A stretch of 64,000 nt of DNA from Streptomyces sp. GESEQ-4 (GCF_017948455.1 NZ_JAFFSU010000008.1:186001-250000); one strand, 5' to 3'. Positions 41,163-50,403 are shown, counted from the stretch's first letter. Numbers and translations: made by a program. The notes: a model not told the origin generated them from the letters alone.

Positions 41163-42692
41163 TCAGTGCCGGTGTCGCGGGGCGTCTCCCTCCGCGTCTT
41201 CGTGGTCGTGCACCCCGTTCGTCGCGGCGATCTTCTTCCATGACTTCGGCGGTGCGGCAGGTGCCGCCTGACGGGTGATGGACGCGGACCGTGCCGCGGG
41301 CGCGCTCGGCTTGGACGGCTGGTACAGCCAGGTGTCGAAGAGCGCGGCCAGCGGCTTGCCCGACACCTGTTCGGCGTACACGCGGAAGTCGGCGACCGAC
41401 GCGTTGCCGTGCGCGTACTTCTTCGGCCAGCCCTTGAGGACGGCGAAGAACGCCTCGTCCCCGATCTCGTTCCGCAGCGCCTGCAAGGCCAGCGCGCCCC
41501 GGTCGTAGACCGCGAGGTGGAACTGGTTCTCCGGTCCCGGGTCGCCCGGCTTCACGGTCCAGAAGGCGTCGTCCGCCGGATGCGACGCGTACACGTAGTC
41601 CGCGATCTCCTGCGTCGTGCCCTCGCCCTCGTGCTCGGACCACAGCCACTGCGCGTACCGGGCGAAGCCCTCGTTGATCCAGATGTCCTTCCAGCCGGCC
41701 ACGGACACCAGGTCGCCGTACCACTGGTGGGCCAGCTCATGGACGACCACGGACGTGTTCGACCCGCTCGCGAACTGCCGCGGACTGTAGAAGGGCCGGG
41801 TCTGGGTCTCCAGCGCGTACCCGGTGTCGGTGTTCGGCACGTATCCGCCGAGCGCGTTGTACGGGTACGGCCCGAAGTACCCGGTCAGCCAGTCGGCGAT
41901 CTCCCCGGTCCGCTCCACGCTCGCGCGCGCCGCGCCGGCGTTGGCGCCCAGGTCCTTGCTGTAGGCGTTGATGACCGGAATGCCGCTCTCGGTCGTGCCC
42001 GTCGTGACGTCGAACTTCCCGGCCGCGAGCGTGGCGAGGTAGGTCGCCTGCGGTTTGTCGGAGCGCCAGTTGTAGCGGGTCCAGCCGGCGCGTGAACTCG
42101 ACGACTGGAGCGTGCCGTTGGAGATGGCCTGCGTCCCGTCGGGCACAGCGACCGACACGTCGTAGGTGGCCTTGTCGAGCGGGTGGTCGTTGCTCGGGAA
42201 CCACCACCAGGCCGCCTCGGGCTCGTTCGCGGCGACTCCGCCGTCCGGTGTGCGGTGCCAGCTGGTGAAGCCGTAGGCCTCCTTCGACGACGGCACTCCG
42301 CTGTACCGCACGACGACGGTGACCGAGGTGCCCTTGGGCAGGGGCTTGCTCGGCGTGATCTCCAGCTCGTGCTCGCCGGACGTCGTGAAGGACGCCTTGG
42401 CTCCGTTGACCCGCACTTCGCTCACGTCCAGCAGGAAGTCCAGGTTGAACCGGGACAGGTCCTGCGTGGTGCGGGCGAGCAGGGTCGCGGTGCCCGACAG
42501 TTCGTCGGTGGCCGGCTGGTACTTCAGGCGCAGGTCGTAGTGGGAGACGTCGTATCCGCCGTTGCCGTAGGCCGGGTAGTAGGGGTCGCCGATACCCGGG
42601 GCTCCAGGGGAGACGCTCGCGGCCGATGCCGGGATCGCCAGCATGAGGGTGGCCGCGGCGAGCGAGCCCGGCGCGATGAATCTGCGGTGCAC
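41163..42692 (-). CDS. Secreted M1-family zinc aminopeptidase
   Basis: The protein is 509 aa from GTG 42692, where GGAG lies five nt upstream; the in-frame ATG at 42740 has no good site. The signal peptide (RRFIAPGSLAAATLMLAIPASAAS) is clear. The catalytic centre is HELAHQWYGD with the third zinc ligand in WINEGFARY, the HExxH-x18-E arrangement of gluzincins, near residues 320-345. Relatives cleave N-terminal residues from peptides. The C-terminus is a disordered Ala/Pro and His-rich tail. Length is short because only part of the M1 C-terminal domain is present. Confidence 0.92.
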   Translation of the reverse strand: MHRRFIAPGSLAAATLMLAIPASAASVSPGAPGIGDPYYPAYGNGGYDVSHYDLRLKYQPATDELSGTATLLARTTQDLSRFNLDFLLDVSEVRVNGAKASFTTSGEHELEITPSKPLPKGTSVTVVVRYSGVPSSKEAYGFTSWHRTPDGGVAANEPEAAWWWFPSNDHPLDKATYDVSVAVPDGTQAISNGTLQSSSSRAGWTRYNWRSDKPQATYLATLAAGKFDVTTGTTESGIPVINAYSKDLGANAGAARASVERTGEIADWLTGYFGPYPYNALGGYVPNTDTGYALETQTRPFYSPRQFASGSNTSVVVHELAHQWYGDLVSVAGWKDIWINEGFARYAQWLWSEHEGEGTTQEIADYVYASHPADDAFWTVKPGDPGPENQFHLAVYDRGALALQALRNEIGDEAFFAVLKGWPKKYAHGNASVADFRVYAEQVSGKPLAALFDTWLYQPSKPSAPAARSASITRQAAPAAPPKSWKKIAATNGVHDHEDAEGDAPRHRH

Positions 42693-42785
42693 GAAAGCTC
42701 CAAGTCGTAGGGGACCGAAGTCTGTTCGGAGCCTATTCATTCGCTGTGCGCCCTGGCGTGTCCATGGTGCCCCCTGTCACACGAT

Positions 42786-42815
42786 CGCCATTCGGCCGTC
42801 ATGAGCCGAATGGCG
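42786..42815. promoter_or_regulatory. Long inverted repeat between divergent peptidase genes
   Basis: CGCCATTCGGC (42786-42796) and GCCGAATGGCG (42805-42815) are perfectly complementary over 11 bp with an eight-base gap. It lies 94 nt upstream of the M1 gene start and 66 nt upstream of the S15 gene start, where it could serve as operator for both. A terminator role is less likely as both neighbouring genes point away. Confidence 0.7.
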
Positions 42816-42881
42816 CAACCGTCTCGTCCGCACCGGATGGCCCTCTTCTGCACGGGAGTTGACCGATGTACCGTCCGGCGC

Positions 42882-44864
42882 ATGCCGATACGCATGCGCT
42901 TCACGACCTGGAGACCGCTCGTGCGCTTCACGACCTGGAGATCGCTCGCCGCCGTCGCCGTAGCCGCCCTGACGGCCGCGCTCCTCACCCCGGCCGCGGC
43001 CCACGGCGCCCCGCGCGAGAGCAAGCCGGTGTACTCGTACGAGAACGCCGTCCGCGAGGCCGTTTGGGTGGACACCGGACTCGACGGCGACAGCGACGGA
43101 ACGACGGACCGCGTCGCCGTCGACATCGTCCGCCCGCACGAACCCGCCCAGCAGGGCCGGAAGATCCCGGTCATCATGGACGCCAGCCCCTACTACTCCT
43201 GCTGCGGACGCGGCAACGAGAGCCAGCTGAAGACGTACGACGCGGACGGCGACGTCGTCCAGATGCCGCTCTTCTACGACAACTACTTCGTGCCGCGCGG
43301 CTACGCCTTCGTCGGCGTCGACCTCACCGGCACCAACCGCTCCGACGGCTGTGTGGACATCGGCGGCCGCTCCGACATCCAGTCCGCCAAAGCGGTCGTC
43401 GACTGGCTGAACGGCCGTGCCAAGGCCTACACCACCCGCACCGGCACGACCCCCGCCAAGGCCACCTGGACCAACGGCAGGACGGGAATGATCGGCAAGA
43501 GCTGGGACGGCACGATCGCCAACGGCGTCGCGGCCACCGGCGTGAAGGGCCTGGAGACGATCGTCCCGATCGCCGCCATCTCCACCTGGTACGACTACTA
43601 CTTCGCCAAGGGCGCCCCGCTCTACGACTCCGGACCCGACGCGCTGTCCAACGCCGTCGAGAGCGCCGACGCCCGCGCCGAGTGCGGCGCCGTACAGCAG
43701 AAGCTCGTCGACGGCGCCCCGCGCACCGGCGACCGGACACCGCTGTGGACCGAGCGCGACTACATCAAGGACGCCGCGAACGTGAAGGCGAGCGTCTTCC
43801 TCATCCACGGCATGCAGGACCTCAACGTCCGTATGCAGCACGTCGGTCCGTGGTGGGACGCCCTCGCGAAGCACGGCGTCGAGCGCAAGATCTGGCTCTC
43901 CCAGACCGGCCATGTCGACCCCTTCGACTTCCGCCGCGCCGACTGGGTCGACACCCTGCACCGCTGGTTCGACCACGAACTCCTCGGCTACGACAACGGC
44001 ATCGACGACGAGCCCATGGCCGACATCGAACGCCACCCCGACCAGTGGGTCACCTCTAAGACCTGGCCGCCCAGTGGCACCCGGACCACCACCCTGCGCC
44101 CCGGCTCGGGCGCCCAGCCCGGCGTCGGCACCCTGGGCATCGGCAAGGGCCGCGGCACCGAGACCTTCACGGACGACCCCGAGCTCAGCGAGACCGACTG
44201 GGCCGCGCAGATCGGCGCCTCGACGCCCGGCAAGGCGGGCTTCGTCACCCGGCAACTCACCCGTGACCTGCGCCTGTCCGGCTCCTCCGAGGTGACCGTC
44301 ACCGCGACCCCGACCACCTCGACGGCCCACCTCTCCGCCGTCCTCGTGGACCTCGGCCCCGACACCATCCGCGACTACGCGGCGCGCGGCGAGGGCATCA
44401 CCACCCTCACCGACCGCACCTGCTGGGGCGCGAGCACCAGCGGCGACAGCTCCTGCTTCAAGGAGACGGAGGCGAAGACGGCGGACGTCGACTACACGAT
44501 CGTCAGCCGCGGCTGGGCCGACCTCGGCAACCACGCCTCCGACGTGACGGGCGGCCCGCTCACCCCGGGCAAGGCGTACCGCATCACCCTCGACCTGGGC
44601 GCGACCGACCAGGTGATCCCGGCCGGACACCGGCTGGCGCTGATCGTCGCGGGCACCGACAACAACCTCATCGAGCCGCCGTCGACCAAGCCGACGCTGA
44701 CGCTCGACCTGTCCCGCACCTCGGCCCACGTCCCGCTGGTCGGCGGCGCCAAGGCCTTCGCCCGCGCCACCGCCGGCTTCGGGCCGCTCGCCCCCGAGGC
44801 CACCACCCTCGACGGCGTCCAGGCACCGCGCGCCGTTCAGCGCATCCCGGGAGGCAGCCGGTGA
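42882..44864 (+). CDS. Secreted Xaa-Pro dipeptidyl-peptidase (S15 family)
   Basis: This 660-aa protein has a signal peptide near residues 20-42 (SLAAVAVAALTAALLTPAAAHG). The catalytic Ser is in GKSWDGTIAN (near residue 210), matching the G-x-S-x-x-G elbow of PepX/CocE enzymes. Asp and His are expected in the HGMQDLNV and LSQTGHVDPFDF segments. The C-terminal 200 residues are a jelly-roll domain (LVDLGPDTI, HRLALIVAGTD). It removes X-Pro dipeptides. The N-terminus contains a nine-codon tandem duplication. It may be leaderless (TACCGT seven nt before ATG). The next gene overlaps the stop. Confidence 0.93.
   Translation: MPIRMRFTTWRPLVRFTTWRSLAAVAVAALTAALLTPAAAHGAPRESKPVYSYENAVREAVWVDTGLDGDSDGTTDRVAVDIVRPHEPAQQGRKIPVIMDASPYYSCCGRGNESQLKTYDADGDVVQMPLFYDNYFVPRGYAFVGVDLTGTNRSDGCVDIGGRSDIQSAKAVVDWLNGRAKAYTTRTGTTPAKATWTNGRTGMIGKSWDGTIANGVAATGVKGLETIVPIAAISTWYDYYFAKGAPLYDSGPDALSNAVESADARAECGAVQQKLVDGAPRTGDRTPLWTERDYIKDAANVKASVFLIHGMQDLNVRMQHVGPWWDALAKHGVERKIWLSQTGHVDPFDFRRADWVDTLHRWFDHELLGYDNGIDDEPMADIERHPDQWVTSKTWPPSGTRTTTLRPGSGAQPGVGTLGIGKGRGTETFTDDPELSETDWAAQIGASTPGKAGFVTRQLTRDLRLSGSSEVTVTATPTTSTAHLSAVLVDLGPDTIRDYAARGEGITTLTDRTCWGASTSGDSSCFKETEAKTADVDYTIVSRGWADLGNHASDVTGGPLTPGKAYRITLDLGATDQVIPAGHRLALIVAGTDNNLIEPPSTKPTLTLDLSRTSAHVPLVGGAKAFARATAGFGPLAPEATTLDGVQAPRAVQRIPGGSR
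42895..42948 (+). repeat. 27-bp in-frame tandem duplication in a signal peptide
   Basis: The units at 42895-42921 and 42922-42948 differ at one base. They encode RFTTWRPLV and RFTTWRSLA in succession in the basic n-region of the S15 peptidase signal peptide, lengthening it by nine residues. Confidence 0.95.
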
Positions 44865-46114
44865 TCCGCGCACTGACCCTCACCACGGCGGCCCTCGCCG
44901 CATCCCTGGTCGCCGTCCCGGCGCAGGCGGCGGACTCCCCGCCGCGTACCGGCTTCGAGCAGTCGAACGGCGCCCGCTGGACCACCGAGCCGGAGGAACA
45001 GGACTTCCTGGCCGCCGTCGACAAGGCGAGCGACCGCGTCTCGATCGCCCGCATCGGTACGACGAAGCAGGGCCGCCCCCTCCAACTCGCCCGCCTCGGC
45101 GCACCCCACGCGCCCACCAAGGTCCTGCTCATCTGCACCCAGCACGGCGACGAACCGTCCGGCCGCGAGGCCTGTCTGACCACCATCCGCGACCTGACCT
45201 ACGCGACCGACCACCAGACCCGCCGCTTCCTGGACCGCACCACCCTGCTCGTCGTGCCCACCGCCAACCCCGACGGCCGCGCCGCCGACACCCGTGGCAA
45301 CAGCGACGGCGTCGACATCAACCGCGACCACCTCGCCCTGCAGACGGCCGAGGCCCGCACCCTGGCCACGGTCATCCGGGACCAACGCCCCGACCTCGTC
45401 TACGACTTGCACGAGTACGGCGCCACACCGCCGTACTACGACAAGGACCTCTTCGACCTCTGGCCCCGCAACCTCAACGCCGCCACCGCGGTGCACGACG
45501 AGGGCGAGACCCTCTCCCAGGCGTACGTCCGCCCCGCCGCCCAGAAGGCCGGGTACACGGCCGGTACCTACGGCATCTGGACCGACCCCGTCACCGGTGA
45601 TCCGATCAGGCAGGTCGCCGGCGACGGTCAGGAACGCATCCTGCGGAACATGTCCGGCGTCAAGCACTCGATCGGCCTGCTTATCGAGAGCCGCGTCGAT
45701 CCCCTCACCGACGCCGAGAAGGCGGACGAGTCGGTGAACAACCGGCGCCGGGTCGACTCCCAACTCGCGGCGCTGAAGGGCTTGTTCGCGTACACCGACG
45801 AGCGTCGCCGGCAGGTCGAGGTCGCGACGGGCTTCGCGCGCCTCGCCGGATACGCCGACTCGGGCCCCGTCTACGTCGGCGGCGCCGACAACGACCCGCC
45901 CGAACCGGCCGAGGTGATCCAGGACCCGCCCTGCGGATACCGGCTCACCCGGGACCAGTACACGGAGTTCAAGGACGAACTCGCCCTGCACGGAGTGCAG
46001 ACGCGCGGCACCTACGTCCCGCTCCGCCAGTCCCTGCGCGCCCTCGTCCCGCTGCTGCTCGACGAGCGCGCGCCGTACCACCTCACGGCCGGTGAGCCCG
46101 ACACCGAGTGCTGA
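44861..46114 (+). CDS. Secreted M14-family zinc metallopeptidase
   Basis: The protein is 417 aa from GTG 44861, overlapping the S15 stop (GTGA), so the two are co-translated. A signal peptide precedes residue 25 (AASLVAVPAQAAD). Zinc ligands are H and E in TQHGDEPSGREA (HxxE, near residue 95) with the third His in LVYDLHEYG; VDINRDH supplies the conserved Asn-Arg. M14 enzymes are carboxypeptidases; this subgroup is compact and its specificity unknown. With the S15 protein it would process peptides from both ends. Confidence 0.9.
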   Translation: MIRALTLTTAALAASLVAVPAQAADSPPRTGFEQSNGARWTTEPEEQDFLAAVDKASDRVSIARIGTTKQGRPLQLARLGAPHAPTKVLLICTQHGDEPSGREACLTTIRDLTYATDHQTRRFLDRTTLLVVPTANPDGRAADTRGNSDGVDINRDHLALQTAEARTLATVIRDQRPDLVYDLHEYGATPPYYDKDLFDLWPRNLNAATAVHDEGETLSQAYVRPAAQKAGYTAGTYGIWTDPVTGDPIRQVAGDGQERILRNMSGVKHSIGLLIESRVDPLTDAEKADESVNNRRRVDSQLAALKGLFAYTDERRRQVEVATGFARLAGYADSGPVYVGGADNDPPEPAEVIQDPPCGYRLTRDQYTEFKDELALHGVQTRGTYVPLRQSLRALVPLLLDERAPYHLTAGEPDTEC

Positions 46115-46205
46115 GGTGGTCCAGATCGGCGGCACCTGTGGTAGTTCCTAGGGGCGCAACCAGGAACAAGTGTTTCCATTCGGCCTCCAGGGGAAGGTGC
46201 CGCCG

Positions 46206-47915
46206 ATGACAGAAGACCTGAAGAAGAGGGGAGGCTCGGGAAGTCCTTCGGACGTCCCGGGCGGCTCCGGCCACGAAACCGACCGCGTGGTGTTCGGCAT
46301 CACCGCCGTGCTCACCGTGGCCTTCGTGATCTGGGGCGCGGTCGCCACCGACTCGCTGGAGAGCGCCTCGACCAAGATGCTCGACGGCCTGATGCACAAC
46401 GGCGGTTGGGCCTTCGTGCTCGCCGCCTCCGGTTTCGTCGTTTTCGCGCTCTGGCTGGCGGCCAGCCGCTACGGCAGGATCCACCTGGGCACCGAGGGTG
46501 AGGAGCCCGAGTTCCGAACCGTGTCCTGGGTCGCGATGATGTTCAGCGCCGGTATGGGCATCGGCCTGATGTTCTACGGTGTGAGCGAGCCGTTGTCGCA
46601 CTACAGCACACCCCCGCCGGGCACCAGCCCCGCCGACTCCGCGGAGCGTATGGAGACGGCGATGGCCACCACCCTCTTCCACTGGACCCTGCACCCCTGG
46701 GCGATCTACGCGGTGGTCGGCCTCGCCATCGCGTACAGCACTTTCCGTAAACGCCGACGCCAGACGATCAGCGCGGTGTTCACCCCGCTCATCGGTGAGA
46801 AGCACGCGAACGGCCACCCGGGCCGGGCGATCGACATCCTCGCGATCATCGCCACCGTCTTCGGCTCCGCGACCTCGCTGGGCCTCGGCGCGCTCCAGAT
46901 CGGCTCCGGACTCACAGAGCTGGACTGGTTGGACAAGGCGAGCACCGCACTGCTCGTCACCATCATCGCCGTACTGACGCTGGCCTTCGTCGCCTCGGCC
47001 GTCTCGGGCGTCGAGCGCGGCATCCAGTGGCTGTCCAACACCAACATGGTGCTGGCGCTGCTGCTCGCCATCTTCGTGTTCATCGCAGGCCCGACTGTCA
47101 TCGTCCTCGATCTGCTGCCCACCTCGGTCTTCTCCTTCGTGGGTGACCTGCCGCAGCTCGCAGGGCGCACCGAGGCCAGCGGCGGCGAGGGCGTCGCGGA
47201 GTGGCTGAGCGGCTGGACGGTCTTCTACTGGGCGTGGTGGATCTCCTGGACGCCGTTCGTCGGTATGTTCATCGCCCGCATCAGCCGCGGCCGGACCATC
47301 CGGCAGTTCATCGGCGGCGTCATCCTCGTACCGAGCACCGTCTCTCTCGTCTGGTTCGCGGTCTTCGGCGGTTCGGCGATGAAGCTGCAGGAGGCCGGCC
47401 GGCTCGGCGAAGAGGCGACGCCCGAGGGCCAGCTCTTCGGCGTCCTGCAGGAATACCCCATCGCGACGGTCACCAGCCTGCTCGTGATGATCCTGGTCGG
47501 CATCTTCTTCGTCTCCGGAGCCGACGCCGCGTCCATCGTGATGGGCACGCTCTCTCAGAAGGGAGCCCTCGAACCCGGCCGTCTCGTCGTGATCTTCTGG
47601 GGCGTGGTGACCGGAGCCGTCGCCGCGATCATGCTGCTCATCGGCAGCGGCAAGGGCGATGCGCTCGCCGGCCTGCAGAACCTCACGATCCTCGCCGCCG
47701 CGCCGTTCGTCCTCGTGATGATCGGGATGTGCGTCGCCCTCATGCGCGATCTGCGTCACGACCCCGTGATCGTGCGCAACGCGATGGGCTCCGAGGCCGT
47801 CGAACTCGCCGTGATCGAGGGCCATCAGAAGTACGACGGCGATTTCGGGATCAGGGTCGGACCGGGCCCCGGCACGGAGACGGAGGGCGACCCGCTGGGG
47901 CACGACTACCGCTGA
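46206..47915 (+). CDS. BCCT-family transporter (betaine/choline/carnitine type)
   Basis: This 569-aa membrane protein has twelve likely helices. The BCCT signature VFYWAWWISWTPFVGMFIAR is at residues about 350-370, and GMGIGLMFYGVSEPLSHY is the Na/substrate region near residue 120. A Gly-Met-Gly segment typical of BetP is present. It probably imports a quaternary amine such as glycine betaine for osmotic protection. ATG 46206 has GGGGAAGG upstream; an in-frame ATG at 46170 lacks it. The end overlaps the convergent TetR gene by ten nt. Confidence 0.93.
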   Translation: MTEDLKKRGGSGSPSDVPGGSGHETDRVVFGITAVLTVAFVIWGAVATDSLESASTKMLDGLMHNGGWAFVLAASGFVVFALWLAASRYGRIHLGTEGEEPEFRTVSWVAMMFSAGMGIGLMFYGVSEPLSHYSTPPPGTSPADSAERMETAMATTLFHWTLHPWAIYAVVGLAIAYSTFRKRRRQTISAVFTPLIGEKHANGHPGRAIDILAIIATVFGSATSLGLGALQIGSGLTELDWLDKASTALLVTIIAVLTLAFVASAVSGVERGIQWLSNTNMVLALLLAIFVFIAGPTVIVLDLLPTSVFSFVGDLPQLAGRTEASGGEGVAEWLSGWTVFYWAWWISWTPFVGMFIARISRGRTIRQFIGGVILVPSTVSLVWFAVFGGSAMKLQEAGRLGEEATPEGQLFGVLQEYPIATVTSLLVMILVGIFFVSGADAASIVMGTLSQKGALEPGRLVVIFWGVVTGAVAAIMLLIGSGKGDALAGLQNLTILAAAPFVLVMIGMCVALMRDLRHDPVIVRNAMGSEAVELAVIEGHQKYDGDFGIRVGPGPGTETEGDPLGHDYR

Positions 47916-48484
47916 GTGCGGAGGAGTTCGCCCGCCTCGTCGCGGGCACGGCCGATCGGGTCGGGGAAGATGCGCAGGCCGTGGGCGACCAGCGCGCCCT
48001 CGTGCAGCAGCATCAGCGCGGGGGCCAGTTGGTCGGCCCGGCCGGGCGCGACTTCCCCGACCAGATCGGTGAAGAGCTCCAGCATCCACTGCTTCTGCCC
48101 GGTGATGATCGCGTAGGCCGGGTGGGCGGGATCGCTGATCTCGGCGTGGGCGTTGACCATGCCGCACCCCTTCGGGCTGCGCTCGGTCATCCAGGACCGG
48201 GACGCGTCGAACACCGTGAGCACGCGGTCGACGGATCCCGGCTCCACGCGATCCAGCCGCTCCGCGACGAAGCGCCGCCAGCGCTCGTCGCGGTCGGCGA
48301 GGTACTCGACGACGATCTGGTCCTTCGACCCGAAGCGGTCGTAGAGCGTCTTCTTCGTCACTCCGGCCTCGGCGGCGATCAGGTCCACCCCGACCGCGTG
48401 GATGCCGCGCTCGTAGAACAGCCGGGACGCCGCCGCGAGAACGCGGTGCGCGCCGGGGGTCATCGTGATCCGCCTGGCACTCAT
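47906..48484 (-). CDS. TetR-family repressor
   Basis: This 192-aa protein has the TetR HTH at residues about 15-60 (RVLAAASRLFYERGIHAVGV, then AEAGVTKKTLYDRFGSKDQI). The ligand domain is helical, ending ALMLLHEGALVAHGL. It is divergent from an EamA transporter gene with a duplicated operator in the 64-nt gap, so it likely represses that exporter and itself. Its end overlaps the BCCT gene by ten nt. Confidence 0.92.
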   Translation of the reverse strand: MSARRITMTPGAHRVLAAASRLFYERGIHAVGVDLIAAEAGVTKKTLYDRFGSKDQIVVEYLADRDERWRRFVAERLDRVEPGSVDRVLTVFDASRSWMTERSPKGCGMVNAHAEISDPAHPAYAIITGQKQWMLELFTDLVGEVAPGRADQLAPALMLLHEGALVAHGLRIFPDPIGRARDEAGELLRTQR

Positions 48485-48493
48485 GGCACCTGA

Positions 48494-48541
48494 CTATACC
48501 GATCTGTATAGTGGTCTGAGTAGGTAGACCGATCTGTATAG
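48494..48541. promoter_or_regulatory. Double operator between TetR and EamA genes
   Basis: CTATAC-cgatct-GTATAG (48494-48511) is a perfect dyad. ACCGATCTGTATAG recurs as a direct repeat at 48498-48511 and 48528-48541, 30 bp apart, about three helical turns. The second copy contains the TGTATAG that could be the -10 box of the EamA gene, eight nt before its start. Two TetR dimers on one DNA face would cover both promoters. Confidence 0.85.
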
Positions 48542-48548
48542 CCGCGCG

Positions 48549-49511
48549 ATGAGTGGTGAGTGGTGGACCATGAACATCTTGCTGTCGGCCGCCTTCGTGC
48601 TCTGCTGGAGCTCGGGGTTCGTCGGCGCCAAGCTGGGCACGGAGCACGCGGGCGCGGTGACGCTCCTGATGTGGCGGTTTCTGCCGCTGGCCGCCATCCT
48701 CGTCGCGGTCGCGATCGGGCGCGGGTGGGCGTCGTGGCAGGGACTGACCACGCGTGACATCGCACGGCAGATCGCGATCGGGCTGCTCTCCCAGAGCGGC
48801 TATCTGCTCACCGTCTACTACGCTATCCAGCTCGGCGTCTCCAGCGGCACGACCGCCCTGATCGACGGCACCCAGCCCCTCGTCGCGGGCGCGCTCGCCG
48901 GGCCGCTGCTGCGCCAGTACGTCTCGGCGCGGCAGTGGCTCGGCCTGTGCCTGGGCCTCGCCGGTGTCGCCGTCGTCACCACGGCCGACGCCTCGGCGGC
49001 CGGCGCCGTCGCCTGGTGGGTCTATCTCGTCCCGTTCGCCGGGATGCTCTCGCTGGTGGCGGCCACCTTTCTCGAAGAGCGTTCCCGGACACAGGTGACG
49101 CCCCTGGTGTCGATGACCGTCCACTGCACCACCAGCGCACTCGTCTTCACGGTCGCCGCCTTCGCGGCCGGGGCCGCCGCCCCCTCCTCCGCCCCGTCGT
49201 TCTGGCTGGCCACCGTGTGGCTCGTGACGCTGTCGACGTTCGGCGGCTACGGGCTGTACTGGCTGGTGCTGCAGCGCTCGGGAGTGACCCAGGTCAACAC
49301 GCTGATGTTCCTCATGGCCCCCGTCACGGCCGTCTGGGGTGCCGCCATGTTCGGTGAGCCGTTCACCGTGCAGACCGCCGCCGGCCTGGCGGTCGCCCTC
49401 TCGGCGGTCGCCGTCGTGCACGGCGCGAGCCCACGGGCGGGGCACGAGCGGGTCACGACCGCTCGTCGACGGCCCCGGCCGCATCCTCCGCGCAGCCCCA
49501 CGCCACGGTGA
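48549..49511 (+). CDS. EamA/DMT-family transporter
   Basis: This 320-aa protein has ten predicted membrane segments in two EamA halves. Each half includes typical motifs (FVLCWSSGFVGAKLG, LIDGTQPLVAGALAGP, VNTLMFLMAPVTAVWGAAMFGE). Members export metabolites, amino acids or drugs. Regulation by the divergent TetR suggests efflux induced by its substrate. ATG 48549 is probably used leaderless; ATG 48570 is in frame. The C-terminal Arg/Pro tail results from reading into the convergent oxidase gene over 59 nt. Confidence 0.9.
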   Translation: MSGEWWTMNILLSAAFVLCWSSGFVGAKLGTEHAGAVTLLMWRFLPLAAILVAVAIGRGWASWQGLTTRDIARQIAIGLLSQSGYLLTVYYAIQLGVSSGTTALIDGTQPLVAGALAGPLLRQYVSARQWLGLCLGLAGVAVVTTADASAAGAVAWWVYLVPFAGMLSLVAATFLEERSRTQVTPLVSMTVHCTTSALVFTVAAFAAGAAAPSSAPSFWLATVWLVTLSTFGGYGLYWLVLQRSGVTQVNTLMFLMAPVTAVWGAAMFGEPFTVQTAAGLAVALSAVAVVHGASPRAGHERVTTARRRPRPHPPRSPTPR

Positions 49512-50403
49512 TACCCGCGCCGCCATGGCCGTAGTTGTGCACCAACAGCCGCCCGTCCGGCAGCGGTTCGCGCTCCAGCCGGACGGAGTCCCGCGCGGGC
49601 CGCAGCCCGACCCGATGGCCCAGCACCCGCGCCCCGGCGATCTCCGGCCGCAGCGCCGCACACCGCCGTACGATCGCCTCCGCCACCGCCGGATCCGGCT
49701 CGGTCGAGAAGTCGTCCTCGACCGCCGTGCCGCCCAGCAGCAACCGGCCGGGCTGCGGAAAGAAGTACGCCATCGCCCCGGCGGCGTCCTTGGAGACCAG
49801 CCACGTCCGGATGCCGGGGTTCTCCACGACTACCAACTGCCCGCGCACAGGCCGTACGGAGGCGTCCGGCACCAGCTCCCGCGCCCCCAGCCCGGCGCAG
49901 TTGACCACGACGGGCGCGTCGGCCTCCGCGAAGGCGGACACCGTACGCACCTCGATCGCCCCGCCCGCCCCGAGGAACCGCTCGCGCAGCCACGGCAGAT
50001 GGACCGCCATGTCGATCAGCGGCAGCCGCGCCCACAACCCCCTGCCCTGGTACTCCTCGGCGGTCGCCGGACGCAGCCCCGGCAGCCGCTCGGCGGCCCA
50101 GGCATCCTCGGGACCGGTCTCGCCCAATACCCCTTCGACCAGGCGTACGCCGGTCACCTCGGGCCGTCCCGCCAACTCCTCGTACACATCGAGCGACCGC
50201 AGCGCCCACCTGCGCGCCTGCGCGACCGGCTCGATCCGGTACGGCCACCACAGCGCGCCCGCGACCGCCGAGGTGGTCCGCTCCACGGGATCCCGCGTCC
50301 ACACCCGCACCCGGCGGCCCCGCTCGGCGAGGACGACGGCCGTGGTCAGCCCGATGACCCCGCCGCCGACCACGATGATCTCGTCGTTCGTTTCACTGCT
50401 CAC
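49453..50403 (-). CDS. D-amino-acid oxidase-like FAD enzyme
   Basis: The protein is 316 aa from GTG 50403. The FAD dinucleotide-binding motif IIVVGGGVIGLTTAVVLAERG is at residues about 9-29, followed by VNCAGLGARELV. The C-terminal VHNYGHGGAGITVAWGCA is the DAO signature, with RPVRGQLVVV mid-protein. It oxidises neutral D-amino acids to keto acids, ammonia and H2O2. The upstream in-frame extension to 50553 lacks family sequence. Its 3' end overlaps the convergent EamA gene by 59 nt. Confidence 0.93.
   Translation of the reverse strand: MSSETNDEIIVVGGGVIGLTTAVVLAERGRRVRVWTRDPVERTTSAVAGALWWPYRIEPVAQARRWALRSLDVYEELAGRPEVTGVRLVEGVLGETGPEDAWAAERLPGLRPATAEEYQGRGLWARLPLIDMAVHLPWLRERFLGAGGAIEVRTVSAFAEADAPVVVNCAGLGARELVPDASVRPVRGQLVVVENPGIRTWLVSKDAAGAMAYFFPQPGRLLLGGTAVEDDFSTEPDPAVAEAIVRRCAALRPEIAGARVLGHRVGLRPARDSVRLEREPLPDGRLLVHNYGHGGAGITVAWGCAEDAAGAVDERS

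Noticed and set aside
42801..42881. Earlier start for the S15 peptidase at 42801
   Set aside because: The extra 27 residues lie on the inverted repeat and before the likely promoter; the signal peptide begins at 42882.
46083..49661. 1192-aa minus-strand ORF spanning BCCT, TetR and EamA genes
   Set aside because: It crosses three well-supported genes, is Arg/Gly/Asp-rich low complexity, and has no domain.
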